This document shows, piece after piece, positions 44,169-53,727 of a DNA stretch of 64,000 nt (positions are counted from its first letter, which is position 1; each line of letters begins with the position of its first letter). A model generated the notes under the pieces. It made no database searches and had not been told where the DNA came from. It saw only the letters and a list, made by a program, of their open reading frames with translations. The DNA is taken from positions 1-64,000 of the forward strand of contig NZ_CP035926.1 of assembly GCF_004214815.1 (NCBI RefSeq), given 5' to 3'. A program made the translations under genes and the position numbers. The stretch comes from Aliarcobacter thereius LMG 24486. GTDB lineage: Bacteria; Campylobacterota; Campylobacteria; Campylobacterales; Arcobacteraceae.

Positions 44169-44677
44169 GATTTATCCTTTTTTGTTTTTAAAATCATATA
44201 TGAAATAAATGAAAAGAACAATATCATTATTATTGTAAATAGTAGTGAAAAGTTTTTAGTAATCACATATGTAACAATTAATATCGCTAAAAGGGTTGGT
44301 TGTTCGTTATACATTCTAAAAAACTTACCACTTTTTTTGCATTTCCCATTCGCAAGTTGCTTTCTATAATAGTTTAATGAAAAAGAGTAAGCGATAAGAA
44401 AAACTAGCATTAAGAGTTTTGCATGAAACCAGTCTTGAGAAAGAAGTGCTGGATTTAAATAAATCATTGTTATACCACTAAAAATTGTAAACCACATAGC
44501 TGGATGACCAATAAACTTATAAATCTTACTTTCTTGAACTGTTACAATATCTACAAACTCTTTTTTATCAATATTCTCAATATGATAAACAAATAATCTT
44601 GGTAGATAAAAAAGCATTGCCATCCAAGATAAAACTGCTACTATGTGAAATGAAAGTACCCAAGTATAATATTCCAT
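44165..44677 (-). CDS. hemJ: Protoporphyrinogen oxidase HemJ
   Basis: 170 residues with four to five membrane segments. The N-terminus YYTWVLSFHIVAVLSWMAMLFYLPRLFVYH is the HemJ hallmark with the heme-ligating His at 11, and a later AMWFTIFSGITMIYL and WFHAKLLMLVFL follow. HemJ oxidises protoporphyrinogen IX in heme synthesis. It is sandwiched between rarA and phoH with 4-bp and 0-bp junctions. Confidence 0.9.
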   Translation of the reverse strand: MEYYTWVLSFHIVAVLSWMAMLFYLPRLFVYHIENIDKKEFVDIVTVQESKIYKFIGHPAMWFTIFSGITMIYLNPALLSQDWFHAKLLMLVFLIAYSFSLNYYRKQLANGKCKKSGKFFRMYNEQPTLLAILIVTYVITKNFSLLFTIIMILFFSFISYMILKTKKDKS

Positions 44678-45880
44678 TTATTCTCCTTTATTATTTCCTT
44701 TAATTTTATTTATCCATTCATTTAAAGTTTTTTCAAAACCTATTTCAAGTGTTTGGTAAAGATTTAAATCTTCTTTTAAATACTCTTGATTAACATAACC
44801 ACCGAAATCATGAGGATATTTATAAGCAATATGTAAAGAATCAAGATGTTTTGGTATATCAAGTATATTTCCATCTTTAATAGTTTTTATAGCTTTATTT
44901 ATAGCTTTATAGCTTGAATTTGATTTAGGAGAAGAAGCTAGATAAATAACACATTGAGCTAAAATTATTCTGGCTTCAGGATATCCTATTTTGTTACAAG
45001 CTAGCATTGTACTTGTTGCAAGATTAAGTGCATTTGGATTTGCATTTCCAATATCTTCGCTAGAAAGAATTACTAATCTTCTTGTAATAAAATCAACGCT
45101 CTCTCCACCTTCAATAAGTCTTGACATATAATAAAGTGCTGCATCAATATCACTTCCACGAATTGATTTTATCATAGCACTTGCCAAATCATAGTGAGTT
45201 GAAGATGATGAAACACCATCTCCAATTACATTTGCTCTTAACTCTTTTAAAACATTTAAAGATATATTTTTATCAACTTTATATGCAAAGTTTAATAGTG
45301 TAAGCATTGCTCTTGCGTCACCTGAACTAGAGTATATCAAGTAATCTTTTACTTCTTTATCAAGAATTATATTGAAGTCTTGTTCAACTTTTAAAAGAAT
45401 TCTTTCCATATCATTGTATGTAAAAGCAAGGAATTCATATGTAAAAGATCTTGATCTTATTGCTGATGTTAAAGTAAAAAAAGGATTTTCTGTACTTGCA
45501 CCAATTATCTTTACACTATAAGACTCCATAATTGGTAATAAAACTTCTTGTTGATTTTTAGATAATCTATGTACTTCATCTATAAAAATTAAAGGTTTAA
45601 TAAAACTATCTTTGTATCTATCAAATACCTTTCTTAAATCTTCAACTTTTATTGTAGTTGCATTAAAGTAATAGTAATCACTAGCTAACTCTTTTGCTAT
45701 AATTTTTGCAAGAGTTGTTTTCCCAGTTCCTGGTTTCCCATAAAAAAATAGATGAGGAATCTCTTTTTGTTTAATTAATTTATAAAGTGCTTTATCTTTC
45801 CCAATAATATGAGTTTGACCAACAAACTCTTCTAAAGTTTGAGGTCTATATTTATTTGATAAGTCTATCATTTTCTTCAT
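44678..45880 (-). CDS. rarA: Replication-associated recombination protein A (RarA/MgsA)
   Basis: RarA is a clamp-loader-like AAA+ ATPase that acts at stalled replication forks. 400 residues: [16 protein letters not shown] near 13, Walker [10 protein letters not shown] near 49, Walker [13 protein letters not shown] near 98 and [18 protein letters not shown] near 132. The C-terminal half has [21 protein letters not shown], the tetramer domain. The 5' end overlaps the pseudouridine synthase gene by 29 bp; a second ATG at 45871 is an equally possible start. Confidence 0.95.
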   Translation of the reverse strand: MKKMIDLSNKYRPQTLEEFVGQTHIIGKDKALYKLIKQKEIPHLFFYGKPGTGKTTLAKIIAKELASDYYYFNATTIKVEDLRKVFDRYKDSFIKPLIFIDEVHRLSKNQQEVLLPIMESYSVKIIGASTENPFFTLTSAIRSRSFTYEFLAFTYNDMERILLKVEQDFNIILDKEVKDYLIYSSSGDARAMLTLLNFAYKVDKNISLNVLKELRANVIGDGVSSSSTHYDLASAMIKSIRGSDIDAALYYMSRLIEGGESVDFITRRLVILSSEDIGNANPNALNLATSTMLACNKIGYPEARIILAQCVIYLASSPKSNSSYKAINKAIKTIKDGNILDIPKHLDSLHIAYKYPHDFGGYVNQEYLKEDLNLYQTLEIGFEKTLNEWINKIKGNNKGE

Positions 45881-46679
45881 TTAAAAAGATTCGTAAGTTT
45901 TTATACTCCTCTTTTGTAAGAAATCTTGATTTTCCTGTTGGTAGATTATTTAGACTAATTCCACCATACTCTACTCTTTTTAAATCCATTACATTTAGAC
46001 CAAAATGAGCAAAAAATCTTCTAAGTTCTCTATTCTTACCTTCATTAATCACTACTTTGATTTTTGAAGTCTTTTCACCATTTGTTTGTATATCATAAGC
46101 TAAAAAAGGAGAGAATGACATTGATTTTATTTTAGTACCTTTAAATGCACCTTTTGTTGCATCTTCAATCTCAATTCCTTGTTGCATAGCTTGTTCAACT
46201 TTAGGACTTATAAAGCCATTTACTTTAATTTTATAAACTCTTTCAAGGTTTGAATGCATTAAAGAGTTTACAACTTCAACACTATCACTTAAAAGCAATA
46301 ATCCTTCACTTGCAAAGTCAAGTCTTCCAACACTCATAAAGTGCTTATAACGGCTCTCTAAACCATCATAGATTGTCTTTCTAGCTTGAGGATCAGATTT
46401 ACTTACAATTTCACCTTTTGGTTTATTATAAACAATAACTGTATACATTCTCTCTTTGTCTTCTTTGATAATCTTTTTACCAATTTCAACTTTGTCTGAA
46501 TTTGATACTTTTGTTGCCATATCTGTAACAATTTTATTGTTTACTCGTACTTTACCTTCAGCAATTAATGTATCAGCTTCTCTTCTTGAATAGTTACTAT
46601 TATGAGAAATAAACTTATTTAATCTTGTAAGTTCCTCTACTTTTGTAGCTCTTTTAGTAGTTTTTATATCTTTTTTCAT
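45852..46679 (-). CDS. rluB: RsuA/RluB-family pseudouridine synthase
   Basis: 275 residues: an S4 domain ([29 protein letters not shown] near 19-47) and a catalytic domain with [16 protein letters not shown] near 117, holding the catalytic Asp, and [23 protein letters not shown] near 213. RluB modifies U2605 of 23S rRNA in E. coli. RsuA or RluE are alternatives in the same family. It overlaps kdsD by 4 bp. Confidence 0.9.
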   Translation of the reverse strand: MKKDIKTTKRATKVEELTRLNKFISHNSNYSRREADTLIAEGKVRVNNKIVTDMATKVSNSDKVEIGKKIIKEDKERMYTVIVYNKPKGEIVSKSDPQARKTIYDGLESRYKHFMSVGRLDFASEGLLLLSDSVEVVNSLMHSNLERVYKIKVNGFISPKVEQAMQQGIEIEDATKGAFKGTKIKSMSFSPFLAYDIQTNGEKTSKIKVVINEGKNRELRRFFAHFGLNVMDLKRVEYGGISLNNLPTGKSRFLTKEEYKNLRIFLNEENDRLIK

Positions 46680-47635
46680 TTAATTCCTGCTTCAATTAAA
46701 TCATGAATATGTAATAAACCTTTTAATTTATTATCTTTATCAGTAATAATCAATAATTGAATTTTGTGGTTTTCAATTATTTGTAAAGCATCACTTGCTA
46801 AAAGATTGTCATCATTAAATGTTTTAGGATTCATATTTGCAATATCTTCAACTTTACAATCTATTGAAAAATCATTATCCATAAGAGATCTTCTTAAATC
46901 TCCATCACTTAGAACACCTAAAACTTTACTATTATCACAAATTATAACAGTACCTACTCTTCCAGCACTCATAGTTATAATTGCATCTTTTAGTTTGGTT
47001 TCACGTGAAACAATAGGAAGATTATCTACTCTTAAAAGATCAGAAACCTTTACAAAAAGTTTTTTACCTAAACTTCCACCTGGATGGAAAGAAGCAAAAT
47101 CTTCTTTCTTGAAATCTCTTTTCTTCATTAAACAAACAGCAAGAGCATCACCCATAGCCATTGTTAATGTTGTAGAAGATGTTGGGGCAGTATCTAAAGG
47201 ACAAGCTTCTTTCGATACTGCAATATTTAAAAAATAATCTGCATATTTTGCTAGTGTTGAATCTGGGTTTTTTGCCATTGCAATCATTGGAATATTGAAT
47301 CTTTTTATATGAGGAAGAATTTGAACTAACTCATCACTCTCACCACTATAAGAGATAGCAAGAACAACATCATCTTTACCAATCATTCCTAAATCACCAT
47401 GCATAGCTTCTGTTGGATGTAAGAAAAAAGAGCTAGTACCTGTACTTGCAAGTGTAGCAGCAATTTTTGCTCCAACAAGCCCAGACTTTCCAACACCTGT
47501 AACAATCAATTTACCTTTTGAATTAACAATTAAATCAACAGCTTTTTCTATATCAAAATCAAAACTATCAGCACACTTTAATAGCTCATCAGCTTCAATC
47601 TTTAAAACTTCTTTAACTATATTTTTATAGTTCAT
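46676..47635 (-). CDS. kdsD: Arabinose-5-phosphate isomerase KdsD/KpsF
   Basis: KdsD converts ribulose-5-phosphate to arabinose-5-phosphate, the first step of KDO synthesis for lipopolysaccharide. 319 residues: a SIS domain (VTGVGKSGLVGAKIAATLASTGT near 45, LHPTEAMHGDLGMI, ISYSGESDELVQI near 93) and two CBS domains (about 200-319). The coding sequence includes the palindrome GTTTCACGTGAAAC at 46998-47011, which matches parS. Confidence 0.95.
   Translation of the reverse strand: MNYKNIVKEVLKIEADELLKCADSFDFDIEKAVDLIVNSKGKLIVTGVGKSGLVGAKIAATLASTGTSSFFLHPTEAMHGDLGMIGKDDVVLAISYSGESDELVQILPHIKRFNIPMIAMAKNPDSTLAKYADYFLNIAVSKEACPLDTAPTSSTTLTMAMGDALAVCLMKKRDFKKEDFASFHPGGSLGKKLFVKVSDLLRVDNLPIVSRETKLKDAIITMSAGRVGTVIICDNSKVLGVLSDGDLRRSLMDNDFSIDCKVEDIANMNPKTFNDDNLLASDALQIIENHKIQLLIITDKDNKLKGLLHIHDLIEAGIK
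46997..47012. other. parS-like palindrome 2
   Basis: GGTTTCACGTGAAACA differs from the consensus parS, TGTTTCACGTGAAACA, only at the first base and has a perfect 14-bp palindromic core. It lies within kdsD, 4.9 kb from a second close match. Origin-proximal clusters of such sites are the loading points for ParB in many bacteria. parAB are not in the window. Confidence 0.65.
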
Positions 47636-47643
47636 AATTAACC

Positions 47644-49674
47644 TTATTGTACAAATATTGTAGGAACAATCATTGGATATTTTTTATATTTTCTTATACA
47701 ATGTTTTCTTACTACTTTTCTTAATTCATCTTCTAAAATTCTACTGTTTTTGAATACACCTGGTTTAACATTTTCAACAAATAGAGCTAGAATATCTTCA
47801 ATTTCCTTAACAAAGAATTTATCTTGTTTATCAGAAATCAAACCGAAACTAGCAACTTTTGGTTTAGCAGCTAATGTCTTATCATTTTCATTGATTTGAG
47901 CAACAATCATTACAATTCCCTCTTTTGCCATATTCTGTCTATCAATAACAACATCATCAGAAATTTTATGATTTAAAGTATTATCAATATATACTTTACC
48001 ACTTTTTACAGATCTTACTTTTTTAAGATACTTTGGACTAACTTCAACTTGTTCACCATCAGCCATGATGTAAACATTTCTTTCTAAAACACCACAATCA
48101 ATACCTGTTTGAGAGTGTTTTAAAGCATGATTGTATTCCCCATGAACAGGTAAAAAGAATTTAGGCTTAACAAGTCTTAGCATTAATTTCTGTTCTTCTT
48201 GAGCAGCATGTCCAGATACGTGAATATCACTATAATCTTGATAAGCAACATTTGCTCCAGCTTTTAAAAGATGATTAATAATCTCAGAAACACTTCCTTC
48301 ATTTCCTGGAATTGCTTTTGAAGATAAAATTATTTGGTCTTCAGGTTTAATTTTGATATGTCTATGTTCATGAATTGCCATTCTATACAAGGCACTCATA
48401 GATTCACCTTGGCTTCCTGTTGTTACAATCATAATCTCATTATCATTATATTTTCCAACTTCATGAGCTTCTATGAATTGATCTTTTGGAAATTTAATAT
48501 AACCTAAAGTCATTGCAATGTCTAGGTTTTTCTCCATAGATCTACCTATAACACAGATCTTTCTTCCATATTTTAGAGCTTTTTCAATAGCTTGTGCAAC
48601 TCTATGAATATTTGAAGAGAAAGTACTCATAATAACTCTACCTTTTGTTGTCGAGAATATTCTTTCAAATGTAGGAGCAACTGCTTTTTCAGTTTTTGTA
48701 AAACCTGGTGTATGAGAGTTTGTTGAATCAGAAGTTAAAACTAAAACACCCTCTTCACCATAATGAGCAAGTCTATGAATATCAGTTGGAAAACCATCAT
48801 AAGGAGTATGATCTATTTTAAAATCTCCTGTATGAATCATTGTTCCAGCAGCTGTTTTTATGGCAATTGCTGATGAATCAATAATTGAGTGAGTAATATG
48901 CATCCACTCAACTTCAAAATCATTACCTATTTTAATTGGAACTCTTTTATTTATAGCTCTAAAAAGTGCTCTATGCTCTCTCATTTTATGTTCATCAAAT
49001 TTACTTCCAATCATCTCTAAAGGAAGTGGTGAACCATAAATAGGAAATTGCATCTCTTTATATAAATATGGCATTGCACCTATATGGTCTTCGTGACCGT
49101 GAGTTATAATTACAGCTACAATTTTGTCTTTAATCTCTCTTAAATATGTGAAATCAGGAATTAAAATATCAACTCCATGCATATCTGCATCTGGGAAACT
49201 CATTCCAACATCTACAATAATTGCTTCATTTTCAGTTTCAACAACCATCATATTTCCACCAATCTCATTTAATCCACCAAGTGGAGTAATTCTAAGCTTA
49301 GCACTTGTATTTAGATTTAATTTATAGTGAGGATTTAATCTATCTTTATGAATTTTCTCATTTATCATATATGATTTTTTTAAATCATTAGTCCAACCAT
49401 CGCCTGAAAGTGGTAGGTTTTTATTATTAAAAACTCTTGGTTTAGATGGTCTTCTTTTTTTAAATTCAGGTTTTTTATCTGAAGAATCATTATTTATTTC
49501 ATCATTAGATGTAGTATTATTCTCTTTTACATCTTTATTTGTTGTTCTAGGTGCTCTTGGAGCTCTAGGTTCACGAGCTTGTCTTGGCTCTCTTGGTTTA
49601 TAGTTTTGTTTAACTTGATTTGTACTTTCACTTGTAGTTTCAGTAGAAATCTCTTCTTTATTTATATTTTCCAT
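47644..49674 (-). CDS. rnj: Ribonuclease J
   Basis: RNase J is a metallo-beta-lactamase/beta-CASP enzyme with endo- and 5'-to-3' exonuclease activity in mRNA decay. 676 residues: the first 90 or so are a disordered, Arg/Pro/Asn-rich extension. Then come GGLNEIGGNMMV near 134, the zinc motif HGHEDHIGA near 192, HTGDFKID near 277, and the beta-CASP segment up to PVHGEYNHALKHSQ near 517, followed by a C-terminal domain. A similar long N-terminal extension is known in H. pylori RNase J. It overlaps rsmA by 17 bp. Confidence 0.95.
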   Translation of the reverse strand: MENINKEEISTETTSESTNQVKQNYKPREPRQAREPRAPRAPRTTNKDVKENNTTSNDEINNDSSDKKPEFKKRRPSKPRVFNNKNLPLSGDGWTNDLKKSYMINEKIHKDRLNPHYKLNLNTSAKLRITPLGGLNEIGGNMMVVETENEAIIVDVGMSFPDADMHGVDILIPDFTYLREIKDKIVAVIITHGHEDHIGAMPYLYKEMQFPIYGSPLPLEMIGSKFDEHKMREHRALFRAINKRVPIKIGNDFEVEWMHITHSIIDSSAIAIKTAAGTMIHTGDFKIDHTPYDGFPTDIHRLAHYGEEGVLVLTSDSTNSHTPGFTKTEKAVAPTFERIFSTTKGRVIMSTFSSNIHRVAQAIEKALKYGRKICVIGRSMEKNLDIAMTLGYIKFPKDQFIEAHEVGKYNDNEIMIVTTGSQGESMSALYRMAIHEHRHIKIKPEDQIILSSKAIPGNEGSVSEIINHLLKAGANVAYQDYSDIHVSGHAAQEEQKLMLRLVKPKFFLPVHGEYNHALKHSQTGIDCGVLERNVYIMADGEQVEVSPKYLKKVRSVKSGKVYIDNTLNHKISDDVVIDRQNMAKEGIVMIVAQINENDKTLAAKPKVASFGLISDKQDKFFVKEIEDILALFVENVKPGVFKNSRILEDELRKVVRKHCIRKYKKYPMIVPTIFVQ

Positions 49675-50455
49675 TTTTTACCTTTGTATACATTTGGCTA
49701 TACAAAGATGCATCAAGTTCATGAGGTCTTATATTTTCATTTATATTTAAGTCTTTAAAAATTTCTAAAATAATTTCTTTATCAAAAATAGAACTAAGAT
49801 TTTTAGATAGTTTCTTTCTTGGTTGTGAGAAACAATTTTTTAAAAATTTATTAAAAACATTATCAATTTTAGTTGATAAATCTTTTTTTATATAAAGGAT
49901 TGAAGAAGTAACCTTTGGCATTGGGTCAAATGCTTCGGGTGGAACATCAAAAAGAATTTTTGAATCTTTAGAAATATTTTGTGTAATTATTGCCAAAGAT
50001 GAATATTCTTTATCATTAACTTTTGCAGTAAATTTCTCTGCTACCTCTTTTTGAACCATAACTACTATGTGTTCACAAAGTTCATCTTCAAATGCTCTTA
50101 ATATAATATTTGTTGCAATATAGTAAGGTAAGTTTGCTATTAAGTCATATTTACTACTATGTAGAGATTTTAGCTCATCCCAAGCCATTAATACATCAAT
50201 ATGCTTTAAGTCAAATTGATTTTTTTGAATCTCTGTTGCAAATTTTTCTTTCAAAATACCGATTAAATCAGTATCAACCTCATAAGCTGTCACACCTTTG
50301 TATTTGACTAAGTTCTTAGTCAAATCACCTAATCCAGGCCCAATTTCTACAATATGATTATTGTTATGGGGCATCGATTCGATGATTTTATCTAGGACTG
50401 AACTATCTTTTAAAAAATTTTGTCCGAACTCTTTTTTTGCTTTTACTTTTTTCAT
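49658..50455 (-). CDS. rsmA: 16S rRNA (adenine1518/1519-N6) dimethyltransferase
   Basis: RsmA (KsgA) dimethylates two adjacent adenosines near the 3' end of 16S rRNA. 265 residues: KKEFGQNFLKDSSVLDKI at 6-23, SAM motif I VEIGPGLGDLTKNL near 37, and the catalytic NLPYYIATNI near 111. It is the first gene of the block that runs down to phoH, and its start is 70 bp from the divergent hisF. Confidence 0.95.
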   Translation of the reverse strand: MKKVKAKKEFGQNFLKDSSVLDKIIESMPHNNNHIVEIGPGLGDLTKNLVKYKGVTAYEVDTDLIGILKEKFATEIQKNQFDLKHIDVLMAWDELKSLHSSKYDLIANLPYYIATNIILRAFEDELCEHIVVMVQKEVAEKFTAKVNDKEYSSLAIITQNISKDSKILFDVPPEAFDPMPKVTSSILYIKKDLSTKIDNVFNKFLKNCFSQPRKKLSKNLSSIFDKEIILEIFKDLNINENIRPHELDASLYSQMYTKVKNGKYK

Positions 50456-50525
50456 AATTGATGATTATATCTTTTTTTAACTTACAATTAGGTAATATTT
50501 TTAACTAATTTTTAAGGAATTTTAT

Positions 50526-51287
50526 TTGAATAATCTAACAAAAAGAATAATCCCATGCCTTGATGTAAACAATGGAAGAGTTGTAAAAGGTGTAAATTTT
50601 ATAGGTTTAAAAGATGCTGGAGATCCAGTAGAAATAGCAAAAAGATATAATGATGAAGGTGCAGATGAATTAACATTTTTAGATATTAGTGCAAGTGTAG
50701 AGAATAGAGGAACTATTGTTGATATAGTAAAAAATGTTGCAAAAGAGGTTTTTATTCCATTAACGGTTGGTGGTGGTATTAGAACTTTGGAAGATATATA
50801 TGCATTATTAAATGTTGGTTGTGACAAAATATCTATAAATTCAAGTGCAGTTAAAACACCAAATTTAATTAATGATGGTTCAAAAAGGTTTGGAAGCCAA
50901 TGTATTGTTGTTGCTATTGATGTTAAAAAAGTTTCTGATGGTTCATATCATGTTTTTGTAAAAGGTGGAAGAGAAGATACAGGACTAAATGCTTTATCTT
51001 GGGCGAAAGAGGTTCAAGAAAGAGGAGCAGGAGAAATATTACTTACTTCAATGGATAATGATGGAGTAAAACAAGGATTTGATCTAGATATAACAAAACA
51101 AATCTCTCAAGCTTTAGATATTCCAGTTATTGCAAGTGGTGGTGCTGGAAATATGCAACACTTTAAAGATGTTTTTGATACTGGAGCAAGTGCGGCTTTA
51201 GCAGCTTCAATATTTCACTATAAAGAAGTTGATATTATGGATTTAAAGAAATATCTAAAAAGTAATAATATAAATGTAAGGATATAA
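50526..51287 (+). CDS. hisF: Imidazole glycerol phosphate synthase subunit HisF
   Basis: HisF is the cyclase subunit that, with ammonia from HisH, makes imidazole glycerol phosphate and AICAR. 253 residues form a (beta/alpha)8 barrel: [19 protein letters not shown] at 6-24 with catalytic Asp 12, [13 protein letters not shown] near 79, and [13 protein letters not shown] near 203. The start is TTG with AAGGA upstream. No other his genes are beside it. Confidence 0.96.
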   Translation: MNNLTKRIIPCLDVNNGRVVKGVNFIGLKDAGDPVEIAKRYNDEGADELTFLDISASVENRGTIVDIVKNVAKEVFIPLTVGGGIRTLEDIYALLNVGCDKISINSSAVKTPNLINDGSKRFGSQCIVVAIDVKKVSDGSYHVFVKGGREDTGLNALSWAKEVQERGAGEILLTSMDNDGVKQGFDLDITKQISQALDIPVIASGGAGNMQHFKDVFDTGASAALAASIFHYKEVDIMDLKKYLKSNNINVRI

Positions 51288-51289
51288 AT

Positions 51290-51982
51290 TTGAGAAAATT
51301 AATAATAAGTACAATAGCTTTGCCGATTTTGGCTTTTTCTTATGATGTAAATCTTAATAAAAGTTTTACAAAAAGTGTAAAAGCAGATATATTAGCAACA
51401 AATATAATATTTACAGTAGAAAAACAAGATGAAAAGAGTATAAATATTGAGATTGAGAAATTTAATAATTTGTTAAAGAATAAGAAAAATATTTCTATAA
51501 AGAATACAAATTATAATTTGATTCCAAAATATGAATATATAGAAAATAAGCAACATTTTAGAGGATATGTAGGAGAAACTAGATTCTATGTAAGTTCAAA
51601 AAATGATAAAGCTGTAAATAAATTTATAAGTGAAATTATAAACTATAAAAATGATTCAAATGATTTAAAAGTTAATATCTCAAACTTATCTTGGGATTTT
51701 AGTAATAAATTAAAAGAAAATGTGACAAATGAATTAAGAATTGAATCTTTAATTTGGATAACAGAGTACTCAAAAGAGTTATCAAAAAAATTATCAAAGA
51801 GATGTGAATTAAAAAGTGTAAATATATTTGAAGAAGCATTTTTCCCAATTGCAAGAACAAAAATGTATAGTTCTCCTATGATGATTAGTGATAATGAAGA
51901 TATGAATATTAGTAATATAGCTCCATTAAACAATGAACAAGATATAAAAGTAGATTCAAATTTTACAATGGAATGCAAATGA
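51290..51982 (+). CDS. SIMPL/DUF541-like periplasmic protein
   Basis: 230 residues with a signal peptide (about 1-16) starting at TTG 51290, 2 bp after hisF, with AAGGA inside the hisF end. The body (NLNKSFTKSVKADILATNIIFTVEKQ and LKENVTNELRIESLIWITEYSKELSKKL) follows the pattern of SIMPL/DUF541 proteins, in which two repeats fold around a helix. The function of the family is poorly known; roles in envelope stress were proposed. The assignment is moderate. Confidence 0.6.
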   Translation: MRKLIISTIALPILAFSYDVNLNKSFTKSVKADILATNIIFTVEKQDEKSINIEIEKFNNLLKNKKNISIKNTNYNLIPKYEYIENKQHFRGYVGETRFYVSSKNDKAVNKFISEIINYKNDSNDLKVNISNLSWDFSNKLKENVTNELRIESLIWITEYSKELSKKLSKRCELKSVNIFEEAFFPIARTKMYSSPMMISDNEDMNISNIAPLNNEQDIKVDSNFTMECK

Positions 51983-52530
51983 TAGTATGTGCAGGAAGAA
52001 ATGAAAGATTCCAATTTGCAAAAGAGATTGGAGTTGGTTTGATTGAAAGTTCAATAAATCTTACAAAAATTTGTCTTTTTAATAGACCAGAATTTATTTT
52101 ATTTATTGGAAGTGCAGGAAGTTATGGAAAACATAATATTTTTGATATTGTTGAATCAAAAAGTGCTAGTAATGTAGAGTTAAGTTATGTTCAAAACTTT
52201 TCATATACACCACTTGATAATATAATCGAAATTGGTACAAATTTTACAAAAAGTGAAGTTATAGTAAATAGTTCAAACTATATAAACACAAATAAAGAGC
52301 TTTCAAAAGAGTTTTTAGAATATAATTTAGAGTTAGAAAATATGGAGTTCTTTTCAGTTTTAAGTGTAGCAAAAGAGTTTGAAATACCAGCATTTGGTAT
52401 TTTTGTAGTTACAAACTATACAGATGAAAATGCTCATGAAGATTTTATAAAGAACCACAAAGAAGCAATGGAAAAATTAATCAAATACTTAGAAGAGAAA
52501 AATATAATAAAAGCAAAAGAGGCAAAATAG
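51979..52530 (+). CDS. Phosphorylase-superfamily (PNP/MTA nucleosidase-like) protein
   Basis: 183 residues from ATG 51979, which overlaps the previous stop (ATGA) and has GGA 6 bases upstream; an ATG at 51973 is also possible. [12 protein letters not shown] near 37, [32 protein letters not shown] near 115 match the nucleoside phosphorylase fold (the Glu-Met-Glu nucleoside site is ENMEF). It is shorter than characterised MTA/SAH nucleosidases (about 230), with a reduced N-terminal half. The substrate is not known. Confidence 0.72.
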   Translation: MIVCAGRNERFQFAKEIGVGLIESSINLTKICLFNRPEFILFIGSAGSYGKHNIFDIVESKSASNVELSYVQNFSYTPLDNIIEIGTNFTKSEVIVNSSNYINTNKELSKEFLEYNLELENMEFFSVLSVAKEFEIPAFGIFVVTNYTDENAHEDFIKNHKEAMEKLIKYLEEKNIIKAKEAK

Positions 52531-53609
52531 TGGCAAAATTTGATGAAATATCAATTTATGATTACACATTAGAAGAGTTAAAAGAAAAATTAAAGCCATC
52601 ATTTCGTGCAAAACAAGTATATAATTGGTTGTATAAAAAATATGCAAAATCATATGATGATATGAAAAATCTTCCAAAAGAGTTGATTGAGGATTTAAAA
52701 AACAACTATCCAATTGATATAATGCAAATTATAAAAAAAGAGCAAAGTAGTGATGGAAGTATAAAATATCTTTTTAAATTAAGAGATAATCTTACTATTG
52801 AAGCAGTTTTACTTCTAATGAAAGATAAGAAAGTAGATGAAGATGGACAAATTGTAAGAAGTGAAAAATATACAGTTTGTATCTCTAGTCAAGTTGGATG
52901 CAAGGTTGGTTGTAGTTTTTGTTTAACTGCAAAAGGTGGATTTGTAAGAAATCTTACAGTTGGAGAGTATATAGCTCAAATAGTTCACATAAAAAAAGAT
53001 AATAATATAGCTGAAAATAAAGCTTTAAATATTGTTTATATGGGAATGGGTGAACCGCTTGATAATTTTGATAATTTTGTAAAAGCTGTTGAAATCTTTT
53101 CAGAACTTGATGGCTTAGCAATAAGTAGAAGAAGACAAACTGTTTCAACATCTGGAATTGCAAGTAAGATTAAGAAACTTGGAGAAAAAGATTTACAAAT
53201 TCAACTTGCAATTTCACTTCATGCTGTTGATGATGAGCTAAGAAGTGAATTAATTCCTATGAATAAAGCTTATAATATTGCAAGTATTATTGAAGCAGTT
53301 AAAGCATTTCCTGTGGATACAAGAAAGAAAGTTATGTTTGAATATTTGGTTATAAAAAATAAAAATGATAGTCTTGAAGCTGCGAAGAAACTTGTAAAAC
53401 TTCTTGATGGAATTCAAGCAAAAGTAAATTTAATATATTTTAATCCATATACTGGAACAACTTATCAAAGACCTTTAGAAAGTGATATGATGAAATTCAA
53501 AGATTTCCTAAATAGTAAAAGTGTAATTTGTACAATTAGAGAATCAAAAGGTTTAGATATTAGTGCTGCATGTGGGCAATTAAGAGAAAAAGATATAAAA
53601 AAGGATTAA
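52530..53609 (+). CDS. rlmN: 23S rRNA/tRNA (adenine-C2) methyltransferase RlmN
   Basis: RlmN is a radical SAM enzyme that methylates A2503 of 23S rRNA and A37 of tRNAs. 359 residues from GTG 52530, which overlaps the upstream stop by one base. The iron-sulfur motif [14 protein letters not shown] near 123 (CX3CX2C), [10 protein letters not shown] near 171 and the C-terminal catalytic Cys in SAACGQL near 348 are present. [12 protein letters not shown]-type [13 protein letters not shown] is at about 27. Confidence 0.96.
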   Translation: MAKFDEISIYDYTLEELKEKLKPSFRAKQVYNWLYKKYAKSYDDMKNLPKELIEDLKNNYPIDIMQIIKKEQSSDGSIKYLFKLRDNLTIEAVLLLMKDKKVDEDGQIVRSEKYTVCISSQVGCKVGCSFCLTAKGGFVRNLTVGEYIAQIVHIKKDNNIAENKALNIVYMGMGEPLDNFDNFVKAVEIFSELDGLAISRRRQTVSTSGIASKIKKLGEKDLQIQLAISLHAVDDELRSELIPMNKAYNIASIIEAVKAFPVDTRKKVMFEYLVIKNKNDSLEAAKKLVKLLDGIQAKVNLIYFNPYTGTTYQRPLESDMMKFKDFLNSKSVICTIRESKGLDISAACGQLREKDIKKD

Positions 53610-53610
53610 A

Positions 53611-53718
53611 ATGGCAATACTTGAAATAGGACTTTTGGTTTTTTTAGTAGTTGTTGTAATTATAAGTGTAGTAGGTTTTTATATGCATAATAAAGAAGAA
53701 AATAAAGATAAAGAGTAG
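53611..53718 (+). CDS. 35-residue single-TM membrane microprotein
   Basis: A short ORF, ATG 53611 to TAG 53718, with AAGGA 5 bases before the ATG. It encodes MAILEIGLLVFLVVVVIISV followed by VGFYMHNKEENKDKE: one clean hydrophobic helix and a charged C-terminal tail. It is packed between rlmN (1-bp gap) and gltX (9-bp gap), and the ribosome site, TM helix and tight spacing support translation. Function is unknown. Confidence 0.72.
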   Translation: MAILEIGLLVFLVVVVIISVVGFYMHNKEENKDKE

Positions 53719-53727
53719 GAGAATAAA

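Noticed and set aside
46764-47237. 157-codon plus-strand ORF inside kdsD
   Set aside because: It is antisense to a clear SIS-CBS enzyme and has no recognisable domain or ribosome site.
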